From Nostoc sp. FACHB-152 (GTDB lineage: Bacteria > Cyanobacteriota > Cyanobacteriia > Cyanobacteriales > Nostocaceae): a stretch of DNA of 64,000 bases. The stretch lies in the NCBI RefSeq assembly GCF_014697475.1, contig NZ_JACJRV010000011.1:1-64000 (forward strand), read 5' to 3'. A program made the position numbers and the translations under genes. Under the pieces are notes generated by a model. It made no database searches and had not been told where the DNA came from. It saw only the letters and a list, made by a program, of their open reading frames with translations. Positions 1 through 7,766 of the stretch are shown here, in pieces. The stretch's first letter is position 1; each line of letters begins with the position of its first letter.

Positions 1-94
1 CACACTGACCCCTTCCCGAACTCAGAGGTGAAACGCTGCTGCGGCTACGATAGTTGGAGGGTCGCCTCCTGCCACAATTGCTCGGCGCCAGGTC
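1..94 (+). rRNA. rrf: 5S ribosomal RNA, 3' part
   Basis: The first 94 bases read as the 3' four-fifths of a cyanobacterial 5S rRNA: the CCGAACTCAGAGGTGAAACG core, the loop around GCGGCTACGATAGTTGG, and the closing 3' strand ending in CGGCGCCAGGTC. The 5' end lies outside the window, so the rest of an rrn operon (16S-23S) is expected upstream. A short ORF can be read across it but is an artefact of the RNA gene. Confidence 0.93.
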
Positions 95-109
95 TTTTTT
101 TAAAACATC

Positions 110-147
110 AAAGAGAGAGTTTATGTTACTGCATAAACTCTCTCTTT
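110..147 (+). terminator. rRNA operon terminator hairpin
   Basis: A perfect 16-bp stem (110-125 with 132-147) and a 6-nt loop lies 15 bases after the 5S rRNA, followed by a moderately T-rich stretch. Its position and strength fit termination of the rrn transcript. Confidence 0.8.
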
Positions 148-218
148 GCTTTGTTGCTGTTATCGCATTCGTCACAAGTTATAGCTGTTGCCAGTAGTTT
201 TAACGTGAGTTCGACGAA

Positions 219-340
219 TCAAAAAACAGCAGGAGGTAGCGCAGGCAAATCTTTTGGATAAATGTCAATCGACGGTTTATTAGGCAAATAGGTGTAAGCA
301 GCCAAACCAGCCATCAGATTGGCGCGATACAATGGTAGAC
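219..340 (-). other. Possible 3' remnant of an unidentified gene
   Basis: Read on the minus strand, this stretch gives an open frame ending with TGA at 221-219. The translated C-terminus contains NLMAGLAAYTYLPNKPSID, which looks protein-like and vaguely like a transposase tail. It has no start codon or upstream continuation. It may be a leftover of a mobile element in the accessory region behind the rRNA operon; identification is weak. Confidence 0.2.
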
Positions 341-343
341 ATA

Positions 344-390
344 GCCGAGACCTGATTTTTATTTGATATTTTTAGTCTCGGCGTTTTTTT
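344..390 (+). terminator. Hairpin with T-run
   Basis: An 8-bp GC-rich stem (GCCGAGAC at 344-351, GTCTCGGC at 375-382) is followed by seven T residues. It looks like an intrinsic terminator, but no intact gene lies directly upstream on the plus strand, so it may be a relic. Confidence 0.5.
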
Positions 391-423
391 GTGACTTTTT
401 TCTCCATTCTCAATCAGTCTTAG

Positions 424-452
424 TGTAGGCGTAGCCTGCCGCAGGCATCGCT
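424..452. repeat. Dispersed palindromic repeat (GTAGCCTGCCGCAGGC type)
   Basis: A short GC-rich palindrome (GCCTGC/GCAGGC) flanked by GGCGTA and ATCGCTC. The same theme, with different loop letters, recurs near 20060. Such short palindromic repeats are scattered through Nostocales intergenic regions. No coding role is visible. Confidence 0.5.
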
Positions 453-667
453 CTTTACCCGGATTTCTCACGCTTTATATCTAGCAAGTTCAAGGGGCGA
501 CAAACACCTCTAAATTCTGCCAGCTAAAGGTTTGGGAGGCACAGACCCCTAGAAAAATTAGGGTACTTATTGAGAATGAACTATATAGTTATTAAGCAGC
601 TATCTGTAAGGTACAGTTTAATGCTAAAAAAGAACGGTCTCGTAATTTTACGAAGACCGTCGAAATA

Positions 668-1404
668 ATGCTGGCATCATTTTATCAAAACTTCTTAGAA
701 AAATACCTAAATAAAGCACAGTTAATCACCCTAAAGATGTTGGTGTGGTTGCTACAAAATCAGAAACAAGTGAGATTAGAAAGACTGGCAACAACCCTAC
801 TGTTACCAATACAACAAAATAGTCGTAGACGGCACTTACAAAGGTTTTTAACGCTGAATGCCTTGAGTGTAGTATTGTTGTGGTTTCCGATTATTGAAGC
901 CCTAATTAACCAACATTTTAAAGTAGGGTCACAGTTAACCATTGCGATGGATAGAACACAGGGGAAAGAAAATAATGTGTTGATGGTGAGTGTGATTTAC
1001 CAAAAAAGAGCTTGGCCAATATATTGGTGCTTGTTAGAGAAAGATGGTAGCAGTAACTTAGAAGAACAGCAAAAAGTATTACGTCCAGTAATCCGCTTAT
1101 TAAAAAAGTACAAATTAGTAATTATCGGAGATAGTGAATTTCACAGCGTAGAACTAGCACAGTGGCTTCACAAGCAGAATGTAGGTTTTGTACTCCGTCA
1201 AAAAAAGGATACTACTGGAAAAGAAAGTACAGGGGTAAGTAAGAAAAAGATGCTTGGTATTTATTAACTAATATAATTTACCTGACTTACATACTGCCCT
1301 CAAGATATATTCTCAACGTTTTGGGATTGAGGCAATGTTTAAAGATTGTAAAACTGGTGGATAAAATCTAGAAGCTTCTCAAGCCATTTGCTTAATTCGT
1401 AAAG
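668..1404 (+). pseudogene. IS4-family transposase, decayed
   Basis: The first 199 codons (668-1267) encode the N-terminal part of a DDE transposase of IS4 type. The first catalytic Asp region (AMDRTQ) and the second (GDSEFHSVELAQWL) are visible. The expected C-terminal third is deleted and frameshifted. A tryptophan-led fragment WYLLTN follows at 1255 in another frame. From about 1300, in yet another frame, there is YSQRFGIEAMFKDCK, which fits the Y-x2-R-x3-E-x6-K signature of the family, followed by an in-frame TAA. The element is therefore non-functional. A hairpin at 634-657 lies directly in front of the start codon. The remnant abuts the truncated KGK gene, so insertion of this element probably removed that gene's 5' end. 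Confidence 0.82.
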
Positions 1405-1606
1405 TGACAGAAGTAGTGATAATATACAAGAATTCTTAGATGGTGGTTTAGAATGTGAAATTCTAAAGATTGCTTCAAAAGGCTAGCAATCAGGCAAATT
1501 AAAAATTAAAGTTATTCTAGAATTTATTCCTGACAAACCTAATTTTACTGAGGAAAAGTCGCCTCTAGATGACTTGCGCTGCATGATGAATGAGGATAAT
1601 TCATGA
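1405..1606 (+). pseudogene. KGK-domain protein, 5'-truncated with internal stop
   Basis: The frame reads EFLDGGLECEILKIASKG, then TAG, then QSGKLKIKVILEFIPDKPNF and SPLDDLR, ending at TGA 1604-1606. This matches my memory of the cyanobacterial KGK family, where the stop position is normally Trp (TGG to TAG). The N-terminal part is absent because the sequence runs straight into the IS4 remnant. The last codons overlap the HNH gene start (ATGA, 4 bases), as in a translationally coupled pair. KGK protein function is unknown. Confidence 0.65.
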
Positions 1607-1848
1607 GTAAAACCCCGCGCATTCGCATTCCACCAGAAGTTAGAAAATATGTATTTCAACGTGATAAATATCAGTGTAAAAGCTGTGGTAAAACATCTAT
1701 AGAAACTGATTTAACTATCGATCATATTATTCCTCTAGCGCGTGGCGGTCAAAACGATATCAGCAATTTACATACTCTTTGCTGGATATGTAATCAACAA
1801 AAATCAGACAAAAGTGACCATCAGTTTCGACGACATTTTGAAAGTTAA
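1603..1848 (+). CDS. HNH endonuclease
   Basis: This 81-residue protein is almost entirely one HNH nuclease domain. It has a zinc-type CxxC pair (CKSCG, residues 25-29), the catalytic TIDHIIPLARGG motif (about 58-69), the Asn of NDISNL, and a second pair CWICN with a Lys close behind. Single-domain HNH proteins of this size are common in cyanobacteria. They may act as restriction-like or mobile-element nucleases, or as conserved host proteins of unknown role. The ATG overlaps the end of the broken KGK gene by 4 bases, so its translation was probably coupled to that gene. Loss of the upstream gene's own start could therefore reduce expression. The domain call is secure; the biological role is not known. 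Confidence 0.85.
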   Translation: MSKTPRIRIPPEVRKYVFQRDKYQCKSCGKTSIETDLTIDHIIPLARGGQNDISNLHTLCWICNQQKSDKSDHQFRRHFES

Positions 1849-1883
1849 GCTAACCTAGAAGAAGCTGTTAATGTTTAATCTTT

Positions 1884-2132
1884 ATGCCTCAAAAAATCAA
1901 CAGCAATTCTCGCAATTTTAGCAAAGTTGGAACGATAGTATTTTATTTTTTAGCTGTGATCGCCATTTTAGCCGCAGCCTTTCCTTGGTTATATGAAATT
2001 AAAACTAAAGCCGGGATCAACATATCTGATAGATATCACGCTGGTACATTTTTTGAGAAACATACTCATGGAATTTTTAGGTGTGAATGGCTTTATCCAT
2101 ACAAGTGCGATCGCCCAAAAGGCGACACTTAA
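1884..2132 (+). CDS. Small membrane protein, unknown
   Basis: This 82-residue ORF begins with a polar N-terminus of about 14 residues and then has a single strong membrane helix (about residues 15-37, GTIVFYFLAVIAILAAAF). I do not recognise the family. The N-terminal half looks like a genuine small cyanobacterial membrane protein. The last 25 residues contain an in-frame HIP1-like GCGATCGC and look less protein-like, so the reading frame may have drifted at the 3' end. It lies 35 bases after the HNH gene and just before a strong terminator, so the two may be co-transcribed. Confidence 0.5.
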   Translation: MPQKINSNSRNFSKVGTIVFYFLAVIAILAAAFPWLYEIKTKAGINISDRYHAGTFFEKHTHGIFRCEWLYPYKCDRPKGDT

Positions 2133-2146
2133 AAATTAAACTATAA

Positions 2147-2184
2147 TTAATTGCCCAAGTTCTTTAAGAAACTTGGGCAATTAA
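2147..2184. terminator. Strong bidirectional hairpin
   Basis: A perfect 15-bp inverted repeat (2147-2161 with 2170-2184) and an 8-nt loop lies between the end of the small membrane protein gene on the plus strand and the end of the sugar transferase gene on the minus strand. It could end transcripts from either side. Confidence 0.65.
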
Positions 2185-2228
2185 CTTATTATTTATGAAT
2201 TACTGACAAATTTAACCTTAATTTTATG

Positions 2229-3278
2229 CTAAAAAGCACCACTTTTTCTGTCAAATAAGATAGCAACAGTTTTAAAAATTAATTTTAAATCGTACAGTAA
2301 ACTCCAATTTTGTTGATATTGCAAGTCTAAACGAATGACATCTTCAAAACTGCGGACTGTAGACCGCCCGTTAACTTGCCATTCTCCAGTCATACCAGGC
2401 TTAACATCTAAGCGTTGCCATTCTGGTACTTCATAGCGTTCAACTTCATCAGGTGTAGGCGGTCTAGTACCTACTAAACTCATATCACCTTTTAAAACGT
2501 TCCAAAATTGCGGCAACTCATCTAAGCTAGTACGTCTTAAAAAACGCCCTACCTGAGTGATTCTGGGGTCATTTTCATTCTTGAAAAAAGCACCTTTTAC
2601 TTGGTTCTTAACGAGAGCTTTTTTGGCTTCCGCGTCTACACACATAGAGCGAAATTTCCAAATTTTAAACCGTTTACCCATCCACCCACAACGAGTTTGC
2701 CCAAAGAAAATTGGGCCGGGATCGTCAATTTTAATAGCAACCACAATAGGAATAAATAAAATTCCTGTAATCACTAAACCTACTAGTGAGCCAACAATAT
2801 CTATAAAGCGTTTCATCCAAGAAGCTACAGAGGGATGAGTAGCAGGTAGTTGTTCTACCTTACGAGCATTATTTTTTGGAGCCTCTATGACATTTTCAGA
2901 CTCTAAAAATGCGGCTTCGCTGCTATACTCTATTGAGAAAACCTGATCTAATCCTGTTAGAGTTAGCACCGCCATCACTTGAGGAGTAACGTCCCGCAGG
3001 ATTAGAATAATCCCTTTTTCTTGAGTCGTTTTGTAATTACTAACCAAAGCCCCTAAACCACTACTATCCATAAAAGTAGTTTGGTGAAAATCAATAATGA
3101 TTGTCTTGGGGTATGGGTTGACTTGAGTTAAGTCTTGACAGATTTGTTTAAAACTGACCGCTTCCAACACACTTAGGCGCGCTGGAACCTGCACTATCGC
3201 CGTTTCACTTAAAGAAGTAACTAAAAAATTTACCTCTATGGGTTGGCTAGTCATGAAGCTGTGTACTTTCGTTGCCAT
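2229..3278 (-). CDS. STAS domain fused to a polyprenyl-phosphate sugar transferase
   Basis: This 349-residue fusion has two parts. Residues 10-115 form a STAS (anti-sigma antagonist-like) domain with the helix-cap motif TFMDSSGLGALVSNY, where the Ser is the usual phosphorylation site. Residues 152-349 form a bacterial sugar transferase domain: one membrane helix (about 160-182), the KFRSM motif, and the catalytic stretch DELPQFWNVLKGDMSLVG. The transferase family moves a sugar-1-phosphate onto undecaprenyl phosphate at the inner membrane to start exopolysaccharide synthesis. The STAS part suggests control by a partner-switching kinase or phosphatase. In heterocystous strains related enzymes help make envelope or sheath polysaccharide, but I cannot assign this one to a named gene. 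No other polysaccharide genes are adjacent. An in-frame ATG at 3254 is an alternative start. Confidence 0.88.
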   Translation of the reverse strand: MATKVHSFMTSQPIEVNFLVTSLSETAIVQVPARLSVLEAVSFKQICQDLTQVNPYPKTIIIDFHQTTFMDSSGLGALVSNYKTTQEKGIILILRDVTPQVMAVLTLTGLDQVFSIEYSSEAAFLESENVIEAPKNNARKVEQLPATHPSVASWMKRFIDIVGSLVGLVITGILFIPIVVAIKIDDPGPIFFGQTRCGWMGKRFKIWKFRSMCVDAEAKKALVKNQVKGAFFKNENDPRITQVGRFLRRTSLDELPQFWNVLKGDMSLVGTRPPTPDEVERYEVPEWQRLDVKPGMTGEWQVNGRSTVRSFEDVIRLDLQYQQNWSLLYDLKLIFKTVAILFDRKSGAF

Positions 3279-3471
3279 GTAAATTTAATTTGCCAAACAT
3301 TAATTTGTCCTAGAAAATCAATTAACCCCATATTTACTGGATAGGTAAAACAACGGTTTGTTAGCCATATAGAACGAGGGCAGGATTGCCTGTGACGATT
3401 CACAATAGAACAAGAACTAAAATACGTACTTGTTTTCGTATCGCCATAGCGCGATCGCATTGCTACATCCC

Positions 3472-4272
3472 ATGACTGCTAACTCTAATGTTCAACCTAC
3501 TGCACGCCTGATTGAGGTCTTTTCTGCTATTCAAGGGGAAGGACTGAATGTCGGGACACGTCAAATTTTTATTCGCTTTGCTTTGTGTGACTTGCGCTGT
3601 CAGTTTTGTGATAGCGCACACACTTGGAATGCACCCACTACCTGTAAGGTAGAACGATCGCCTGGACTCCGAGATTTTGAAATTCATTCAAATCCAGTCC
3701 CCTTAACTATATTACTCGAATGGATTAAACGCCAAAATATATCGTTTCTCCACGATAGTATTAGCTTAACTGGAGGTGAACCACTTTTACACGCCCCTTT
3801 TCTACGCGAATTCTTGCCTCAGGTGCGATCAATCACTGGTTTACCTATATATTTAGAAACTGGCGGTCATCGCCCGGAACAACTGAGTATGATTCTGCCC
3901 TACTTAGACTCTATAGGAATGGATTTGAAACTACCTAGCGTTAGTGGCGAGAATCACTGGCAAGACCATGAAAAATTTCTCCAACTATGCCACAACAATT
4001 TATCTTTAGATATCTTTATCAAGATAATTATTTCGCAAAGCACCGAGCCAGGTGAATTAAAACAAGCCGCTTTGTTGATAGCAGATATCAATCCAAACAT
4101 TCCCGTGTTTTTGCAACCAGTCACACCTTTAACCCCATCTCAACAATTCACTCCAACACCAATACTTGCGCCAACCCCCGCTCAAGTTTTGACATGGCAA
4201 GCATTAATGAAAGAGTTTGTTTCCCAGGTTCGCGTTGTCCCCCAAACTCATAAAATGCTAAATCAGTTGTAA
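3472..4272 (+). CDS. queE: 7-carboxy-7-deazaguanine synthase (QueE-like radical SAM)
   Basis: The protein has 266 residues from ATG 3472; an in-frame TTG at 3430 would add 14. It contains the N-terminal signature EVFSAIQGEGLNVG and the radical-SAM cluster motif CDLRCQFC (C39, C43, C46, spacing Cx3Cx2C). The glycine-rich SLTGGEPLLH binds S-adenosylmethionine, and YLETGG follows. QueE converts 6-carboxytetrahydropterin to 7-carboxy-7-deazaguanine on the pathway to queuosine-modified tRNA. The insert between the cluster motif and TGGEP is somewhat long, as in cyanobacterial and plant-type members. The gene stands alone and diverges from the sugar transferase gene. The family also resembles the ribonucleotide-reductase activase group, but the QGEG signature favours QueE. 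Confidence 0.88.
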   Translation: MTANSNVQPTARLIEVFSAIQGEGLNVGTRQIFIRFALCDLRCQFCDSAHTWNAPTTCKVERSPGLRDFEIHSNPVPLTILLEWIKRQNISFLHDSISLTGGEPLLHAPFLREFLPQVRSITGLPIYLETGGHRPEQLSMILPYLDSIGMDLKLPSVSGENHWQDHEKFLQLCHNNLSLDIFIKIIISQSTEPGELKQAALLIADINPNIPVFLQPVTPLTPSQQFTPTPILAPTPAQVLTWQALMKEFVSQVRVVPQTHKMLNQL

Positions 4273-4411
4273 AAGTTTGATGAAGATGTGCTGGGGTCAA
4301 AGCCGCATTCATAAAATATGTATGTGCTAATAAGCACTTTAACTATTTATTAACCTTTTCTTAATCTTGAAATTCAAAGCTGAGAAAACTTTGGATTTAT
4401 GAGAAATTTAC

Positions 4412-5890
4412 ATGGTTTCTGCCAAGCATTGGATTTCTGGATTAAGTTTTTCACTGATAACTGCCGTCGTCAGTATTACAGGACTTGCTAACCCTGCAAG
4501 TGCTATTTCTTTAGTCAATGGTTTGACAGTTCCAGGTAATAGTACAGATTTATCCTTATCTAGCAGCAATAGTGCTAATACTAATCGCTTAGGATTTTTC
4601 TCTGATCTCTATTATGATCGCTACAGCAACGTATACTACAGTTTGGCTGATCGCGGCCCTGGTGGCGGTGTCATAGATTATAAGACACGGGTACACAAAT
4701 TTTCTTTAGATGTTGACCAAAACACAGGTGCGATAAGCAATCTGAAACTTATAGACACTATTCTTTTCACCCAAAACGGTCAAAACTTTAACGGCTTGAA
4801 CCCAGGAAAATTGAATGGTGATGCTAGCAATTTGGGGCTAAGTTTTGACCCAGAAGGATTTGCGATCGCACCCAATGGTAATTTCTATATTTCTGATGAA
4901 TATGGCCCGTCTGTATATGAATTTAGCGCGACTGGTTCCTTCATCCGGGCGTTTTCAACTCCCAGCAATCTCATTCCTAAACAAAGTGATGGGACAGTTA
5001 ACTATGTTGATGGTCGTCCAGACATTACCACAGGTCGCCAAGACAATCGCGGTTTTGAAGGCGTAACCCTCAGTCCCGATGGCAGTAAACTCTTTGCTAT
5101 GCTGCAAGACGCGTTAGTTAACGAAGGTTCCCCAGATGGACGGCGTAGCCCCAACTTACGGATAGTAGAGTTTGATACAAAAACTAGTGAAAGTACGGCT
5201 CAGTATATTTATCAGCTAGAAAGTTTAGCAGATATAAATGCTCGCGTTCCTGAAGATTCTTTCGGTGCTAACTCTCAAGGGCGAAATATTGGTATTAGTG
5301 CCATCACAGCTTTAAATGACAAAGAATTTTTAGTTTTAGAACGGGATAATCGCGGTGTTGGTGTCGAAGATCCCACAGGTGAAACACCTGTTGCTTCTAA
5401 ACGCATCTACAAAATCGACTTAACTAGTGCAACTGACGTTACTGATATTAGCTTGACAGGTACAAATACATTACCTGCTGGTGTGACCTCTGTAAGTAAG
5501 ACATTGTTTGCGGATATTGCTGATTTCTTAAAAAAAGCTGGGAAACCTATTCCTGAGAAATTTGAAGGCTTGGCAATTGGGCCAAAACTTGCTGATGGTT
5601 CCTACGCCCTAATCGTAGGTACAGATAACGACTTCAGCGTGACTCAAAACGATGATGATGTCCAGTTTGACGTTTGTAGCGATGGTACTCAAGTTGCCAT
5701 TGATAGCGGTTGTCCAAATGGAGCAACTTTGATTCCTACCTTTGTGTACGCGTTAAAAGCAAGCAAAGCAGAATTGGCAGGATTTGTACCACCAGCAAAA
5801 GTTCCAGAACCAACTACTACTGCTGGAATTGTCTTGCTGGCTTCGAGTGTTTTCTTTTTAAAGCGATTGAAGGTGACAGGTTACAGGTGA
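4412..5890 (+). CDS. Secreted phytase-like esterase with PEP-CTERM anchor
   Basis: This 492-residue protein starts with a Sec signal peptide (residues 1-31, ending ANPASA). The main domain is of the esterase-like activity of phytase type, with beta-propeller motifs such as FDPEGFAI, YISDEYGPSVYEF, NRGFEGVTLSPDG, VLERDNRG and KFEGLAIG. The C-terminus carries a PEP-CTERM sorting signal: VPEPTTTAG, a hydrophobic helix and a basic tail. The protein is therefore exported and probably processed by an exosortase, which is not in this window. Substrates in the family are phosphate esters, but none can be named here. The last codons and the stop lie within a heptamer repeat, so the C-terminal tail after the Lys/Arg cluster is repeat-derived. 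A terminator follows at 5972. Confidence 0.85.
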   Translation: MVSAKHWISGLSFSLITAVVSITGLANPASAISLVNGLTVPGNSTDLSLSSSNSANTNRLGFFSDLYYDRYSNVYYSLADRGPGGGVIDYKTRVHKFSLDVDQNTGAISNLKLIDTILFTQNGQNFNGLNPGKLNGDASNLGLSFDPEGFAIAPNGNFYISDEYGPSVYEFSATGSFIRAFSTPSNLIPKQSDGTVNYVDGRPDITTGRQDNRGFEGVTLSPDGSKLFAMLQDALVNEGSPDGRRSPNLRIVEFDTKTSESTAQYIYQLESLADINARVPEDSFGANSQGRNIGISAITALNDKEFLVLERDNRGVGVEDPTGETPVASKRIYKIDLTSATDVTDISLTGTNTLPAGVTSVSKTLFADIADFLKKAGKPIPEKFEGLAIGPKLADGSYALIVGTDNDFSVTQNDDDVQFDVCSDGTQVAIDSGCPNGATLIPTFVYALKASKAELAGFVPPAKVPEPTTTAGIVLLASSVFFLKRLKVTGYR

Positions 5891-5914
5891 TAGGTTACAG
5901 GTGATAGGTGATAG
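5873..5914. repeat. STRR: six tandem heptamers
   Basis: Six consecutive 7-mers: GTGACAG, GTTACAG, GTGATAG, GTTACAG, GTGATAG, GTGATAG. They start inside the preceding gene and include its TGA stop at 5888-5890. Heptanucleotide short tandemly repeated repetitive sequences are typical of heterocystous cyanobacteria. Confidence 0.85.
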
Positions 5915-5971
5915 AACTAAAAGTCTTTTGCTGTCCTAACTACCTTGGCTATTGTTAGAAATAAATTATTG

Positions 5972-6005
5972 TTAGGTTGGGTAGACAATACCCAACCTAA
6001 TTTTT
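5972..6005 (+). terminator. Intrinsic terminator of the phytase-like gene
   Basis: A perfect 12-bp stem (5972-5983 with 5989-6000), 5-nt loop, then TTTTT. It lies between convergent genes and may also stop minus-strand transcription. Confidence 0.85.
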
Positions 6006-6010
6006 GATAT

Positions 6011-6655
6011 CTACAGCCTGTCTTCATCTGGAGATTTGGATTTAGCTTTTGCCTTGTTAGCACTGCGTTTGAGGGCAGAGAGTCGTGCTTCATAACGAGA
6101 CCGTTGGCGTTTGCTAGGAGTAGTATCAATTAGGGTTTTTAAAGCACTACCTAGACTTTTATAAGCATTGGGGAGACTGTAACCAAAGCGAGTTGCTAGT
6201 GCGATCGCTTTTTCATCAGCATCCAGTAATTCTCTTATTTGCTTTTCGCCATTATTCTTTTGATAAAGTCGCCAGCCAGAAACGCCACACAACGCTAAAG
6301 CCAAAACCAGCAACAATCCATCTTGTACCCATAACTCACCCACAGCACCGCCTAAACCAATAGCTAATGCTGCCATTTCCCAACCATCTTTGGGAATCGT
6401 ATCATTTTGAATACGGGCGACTTCATGCCAGAACAGCAGATTACGCTGATCCATTGCGAGAGCATCCCATTTCACCAAGTCAATTTGAATTTCTACCTGG
6501 TCTTTGCCGATTTCTTCGCTACGGATCAGGGGTGGATTGACCTCAGTTGTGCCTTCTACCATGACCCAACTCTGCAATTCTGGCGGTAGTAAGCCTTTTA
6601 ACCGCCGGAGTTCACTCATTTCCGCTTTGGCAGAGGAGGTTGCATAGGATGTCAT
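6011..6655 (-). CDS. DUF3318 family membrane protein
   Basis: This 214-residue protein matches a cyanobacterial family I know as DUF3318. The N-terminal half is soluble and contains VKWDALAMDQRNLLFWHEVARIQ, a stretch with an HExx(R)-like look but no full zinc-protease motif. Two hydrophobic segments follow (about residues 98-130, split by a short polar stretch around GELWVQDG). The C-terminal tail is strongly basic (RQRSRYEARL, then NKAKAKSK). It probably sits in the inner or thylakoid membrane with both ends on one side. Function is unknown. It is 78 bases downstream of the YbjN-like gene on the same strand, so the two may form a unit. Confidence 0.75.
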   Translation of the reverse strand: MTSYATSSAKAEMSELRRLKGLLPPELQSWVMVEGTTEVNPPLIRSEEIGKDQVEIQIDLVKWDALAMDQRNLLFWHEVARIQNDTIPKDGWEMAALAIGLGGAVGELWVQDGLLLVLALALCGVSGWRLYQKNNGEKQIRELLDADEKAIALATRFGYSLPNAYKSLGSALKTLIDTTPSKRQRSRYEARLSALKRSANKAKAKSKSPDEDRL

Positions 6656-6733
6656 AAAATCCAGCCCTAGAAAATTTCAGTATATTGTGAGAGTATCACT
6701 TTGGAGTATAGCTATTATCAGTGATACTTCGCC

Positions 6734-7291
6734 TCACTCACTAGGAAAAGTTCCTCGTTTTTTTCTGGCTTCCATCGCCTTTTCTAAAAGTTCTAATAAT
6801 CCAGGTGCTTCTTCCTGAATTGTCAATAACATTCTTTCTCCTAGTTCCACATTCCCCGGATCATGCCCTGTAGCCATCACTTCCTTCAGCCGGGGGATCG
6901 CAATCCCATCAACAATCTGAATTAACCCGCTTAAACAGCGATGGAATTGTTTTTCTGTCAGAATTGAGTCTTCCAAGGGAAATTCAATAATTGCCCGGAT
7001 TTCCCCATCCGATGGGTCATATTCCCATTGCAGCATTTTCGTCTCCCAAGAAATGGCTAACATCGTCTGTAGAATAGCCCCCTTGTGAGGATGGTCTTGA
7101 ACTCCAGCCAAAACTTGAGGCGCAAAAATTCTGAAAAACTTTCCTTCCTCGTCCAGTTGGACAACTATCAAGAAATCGTCTAAGTTATCAGCTTCTACCC
7201 CTGTGATAATTCGGTCTTCCTCATCATCAAAACGGTACTCCCAACCTAGCTTGTCTAAGTAATTAGCAATCTGTTCGAGATTTGCTCCCAT
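6734..7291 (-). CDS. YbjN domain-containing protein
   Basis: This 185-residue acidic cytosolic protein shows the YbjN-like fold pattern. The opening helix ANLEQIANYLDKLGWEY is followed by DDEEDRIITGV and alternating strands (FLIVVQLDEEGKFFRIFAP). A second half contains IIEFPLEDSILTEKQFHRCL. YbjN proteins are related to type III secretion chaperones and sensory-transduction regulators; in cyanobacteria the role is undetermined. No signal peptide or membrane helix is seen. It lies upstream of the DUF3318 gene and may be transcribed with it. Confidence 0.8.
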   Translation of the reverse strand: MGANLEQIANYLDKLGWEYRFDDEEDRIITGVEADNLDDFLIVVQLDEEGKFFRIFAPQVLAGVQDHPHKGAILQTMLAISWETKMLQWEYDPSDGEIRAIIEFPLEDSILTEKQFHRCLSGLIQIVDGIAIPRLKEVMATGHDPGNVELGERMLLTIQEEAPGLLELLEKAMEARKKRGTFPSE

Positions 7292-7766
7292 ATAAGCCTC
7301 ATAAGAAATGGTGGAGCGGCTGTCACCAAAACTAGTTTAACCTGCTAAGGGCATATGCTTAGGTTGGTGGGCTACTTCTCCTTTTTGAGAAGTATGCAAT
7401 GAATTTTTGCATACTTGCTGATTCTGTTTGTTGAATTATCTAAAATCCATAAAATATGAAAATTATGTTCTAGGAAGTAAGCATAAGGACAAAACGTTTA
7501 GAAATATTTGTAGCTCAACAATCAATATTTAAGTAATAGTTAAAAACTGCAATACCTGCACTACATTATTACTTAAAAAACAAATCCCTAGTTTCTTAAA
7601 GAAGTTGGGGATTTCAGCATATTGATTTACAAATCAACTAATATCGCTTGAATACACAAGTGATAAAAAATCTGCAAAAAGCCTTATATTACAAACATCG
7701 ACTAGTTTTTTACAAAAATATTGTAGTCGTCAGCACATTTTTTAGCGTTGAATATTCAGGAATTGT
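7292..7766. other. Divergent intergenic region upstream of natF
   Basis: 475 bases between the YbjN gene and natF. It holds small inverted repeats (ACTTCTC/GAGAAGT near 7373-7392, AGTATGCA/TGCATACT near 7391-7415) and an imperfect hairpin at 7582-7614 (AAATCCC/GGGGATTT). No ORF or RNA gene is convincing. The nitrogen-control signature GTA-N8-TAC was looked for and not found. Confidence 0.5.

Noticed and set aside
28-261. 77-codon frame at the start of the window
   Set aside because: It is read through the 5S rRNA and its terminator hairpin; the RNA identity is clear.
280-471. 63-codon minus-strand frame
   Set aside because: It covers a terminator hairpin and a dispersed palindromic repeat, and its translation has no protein character.
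3251-3460. 69-codon minus-strand frame before the sugar transferase
   Set aside because: Overlaps the real start of the fusion gene in another frame and lacks any domain.
7582-7614. Hairpin AAATCCC/GGGGATTT as a terminator
   Set aside because: It lies between divergent genes with no upstream gene to terminate and has mismatches in the stem.
7292-7766. NtcA-type site upstream of natF
   Set aside because: I looked for GTA-N8-TAC and found no convincing match, so nitrogen control is not claimed.
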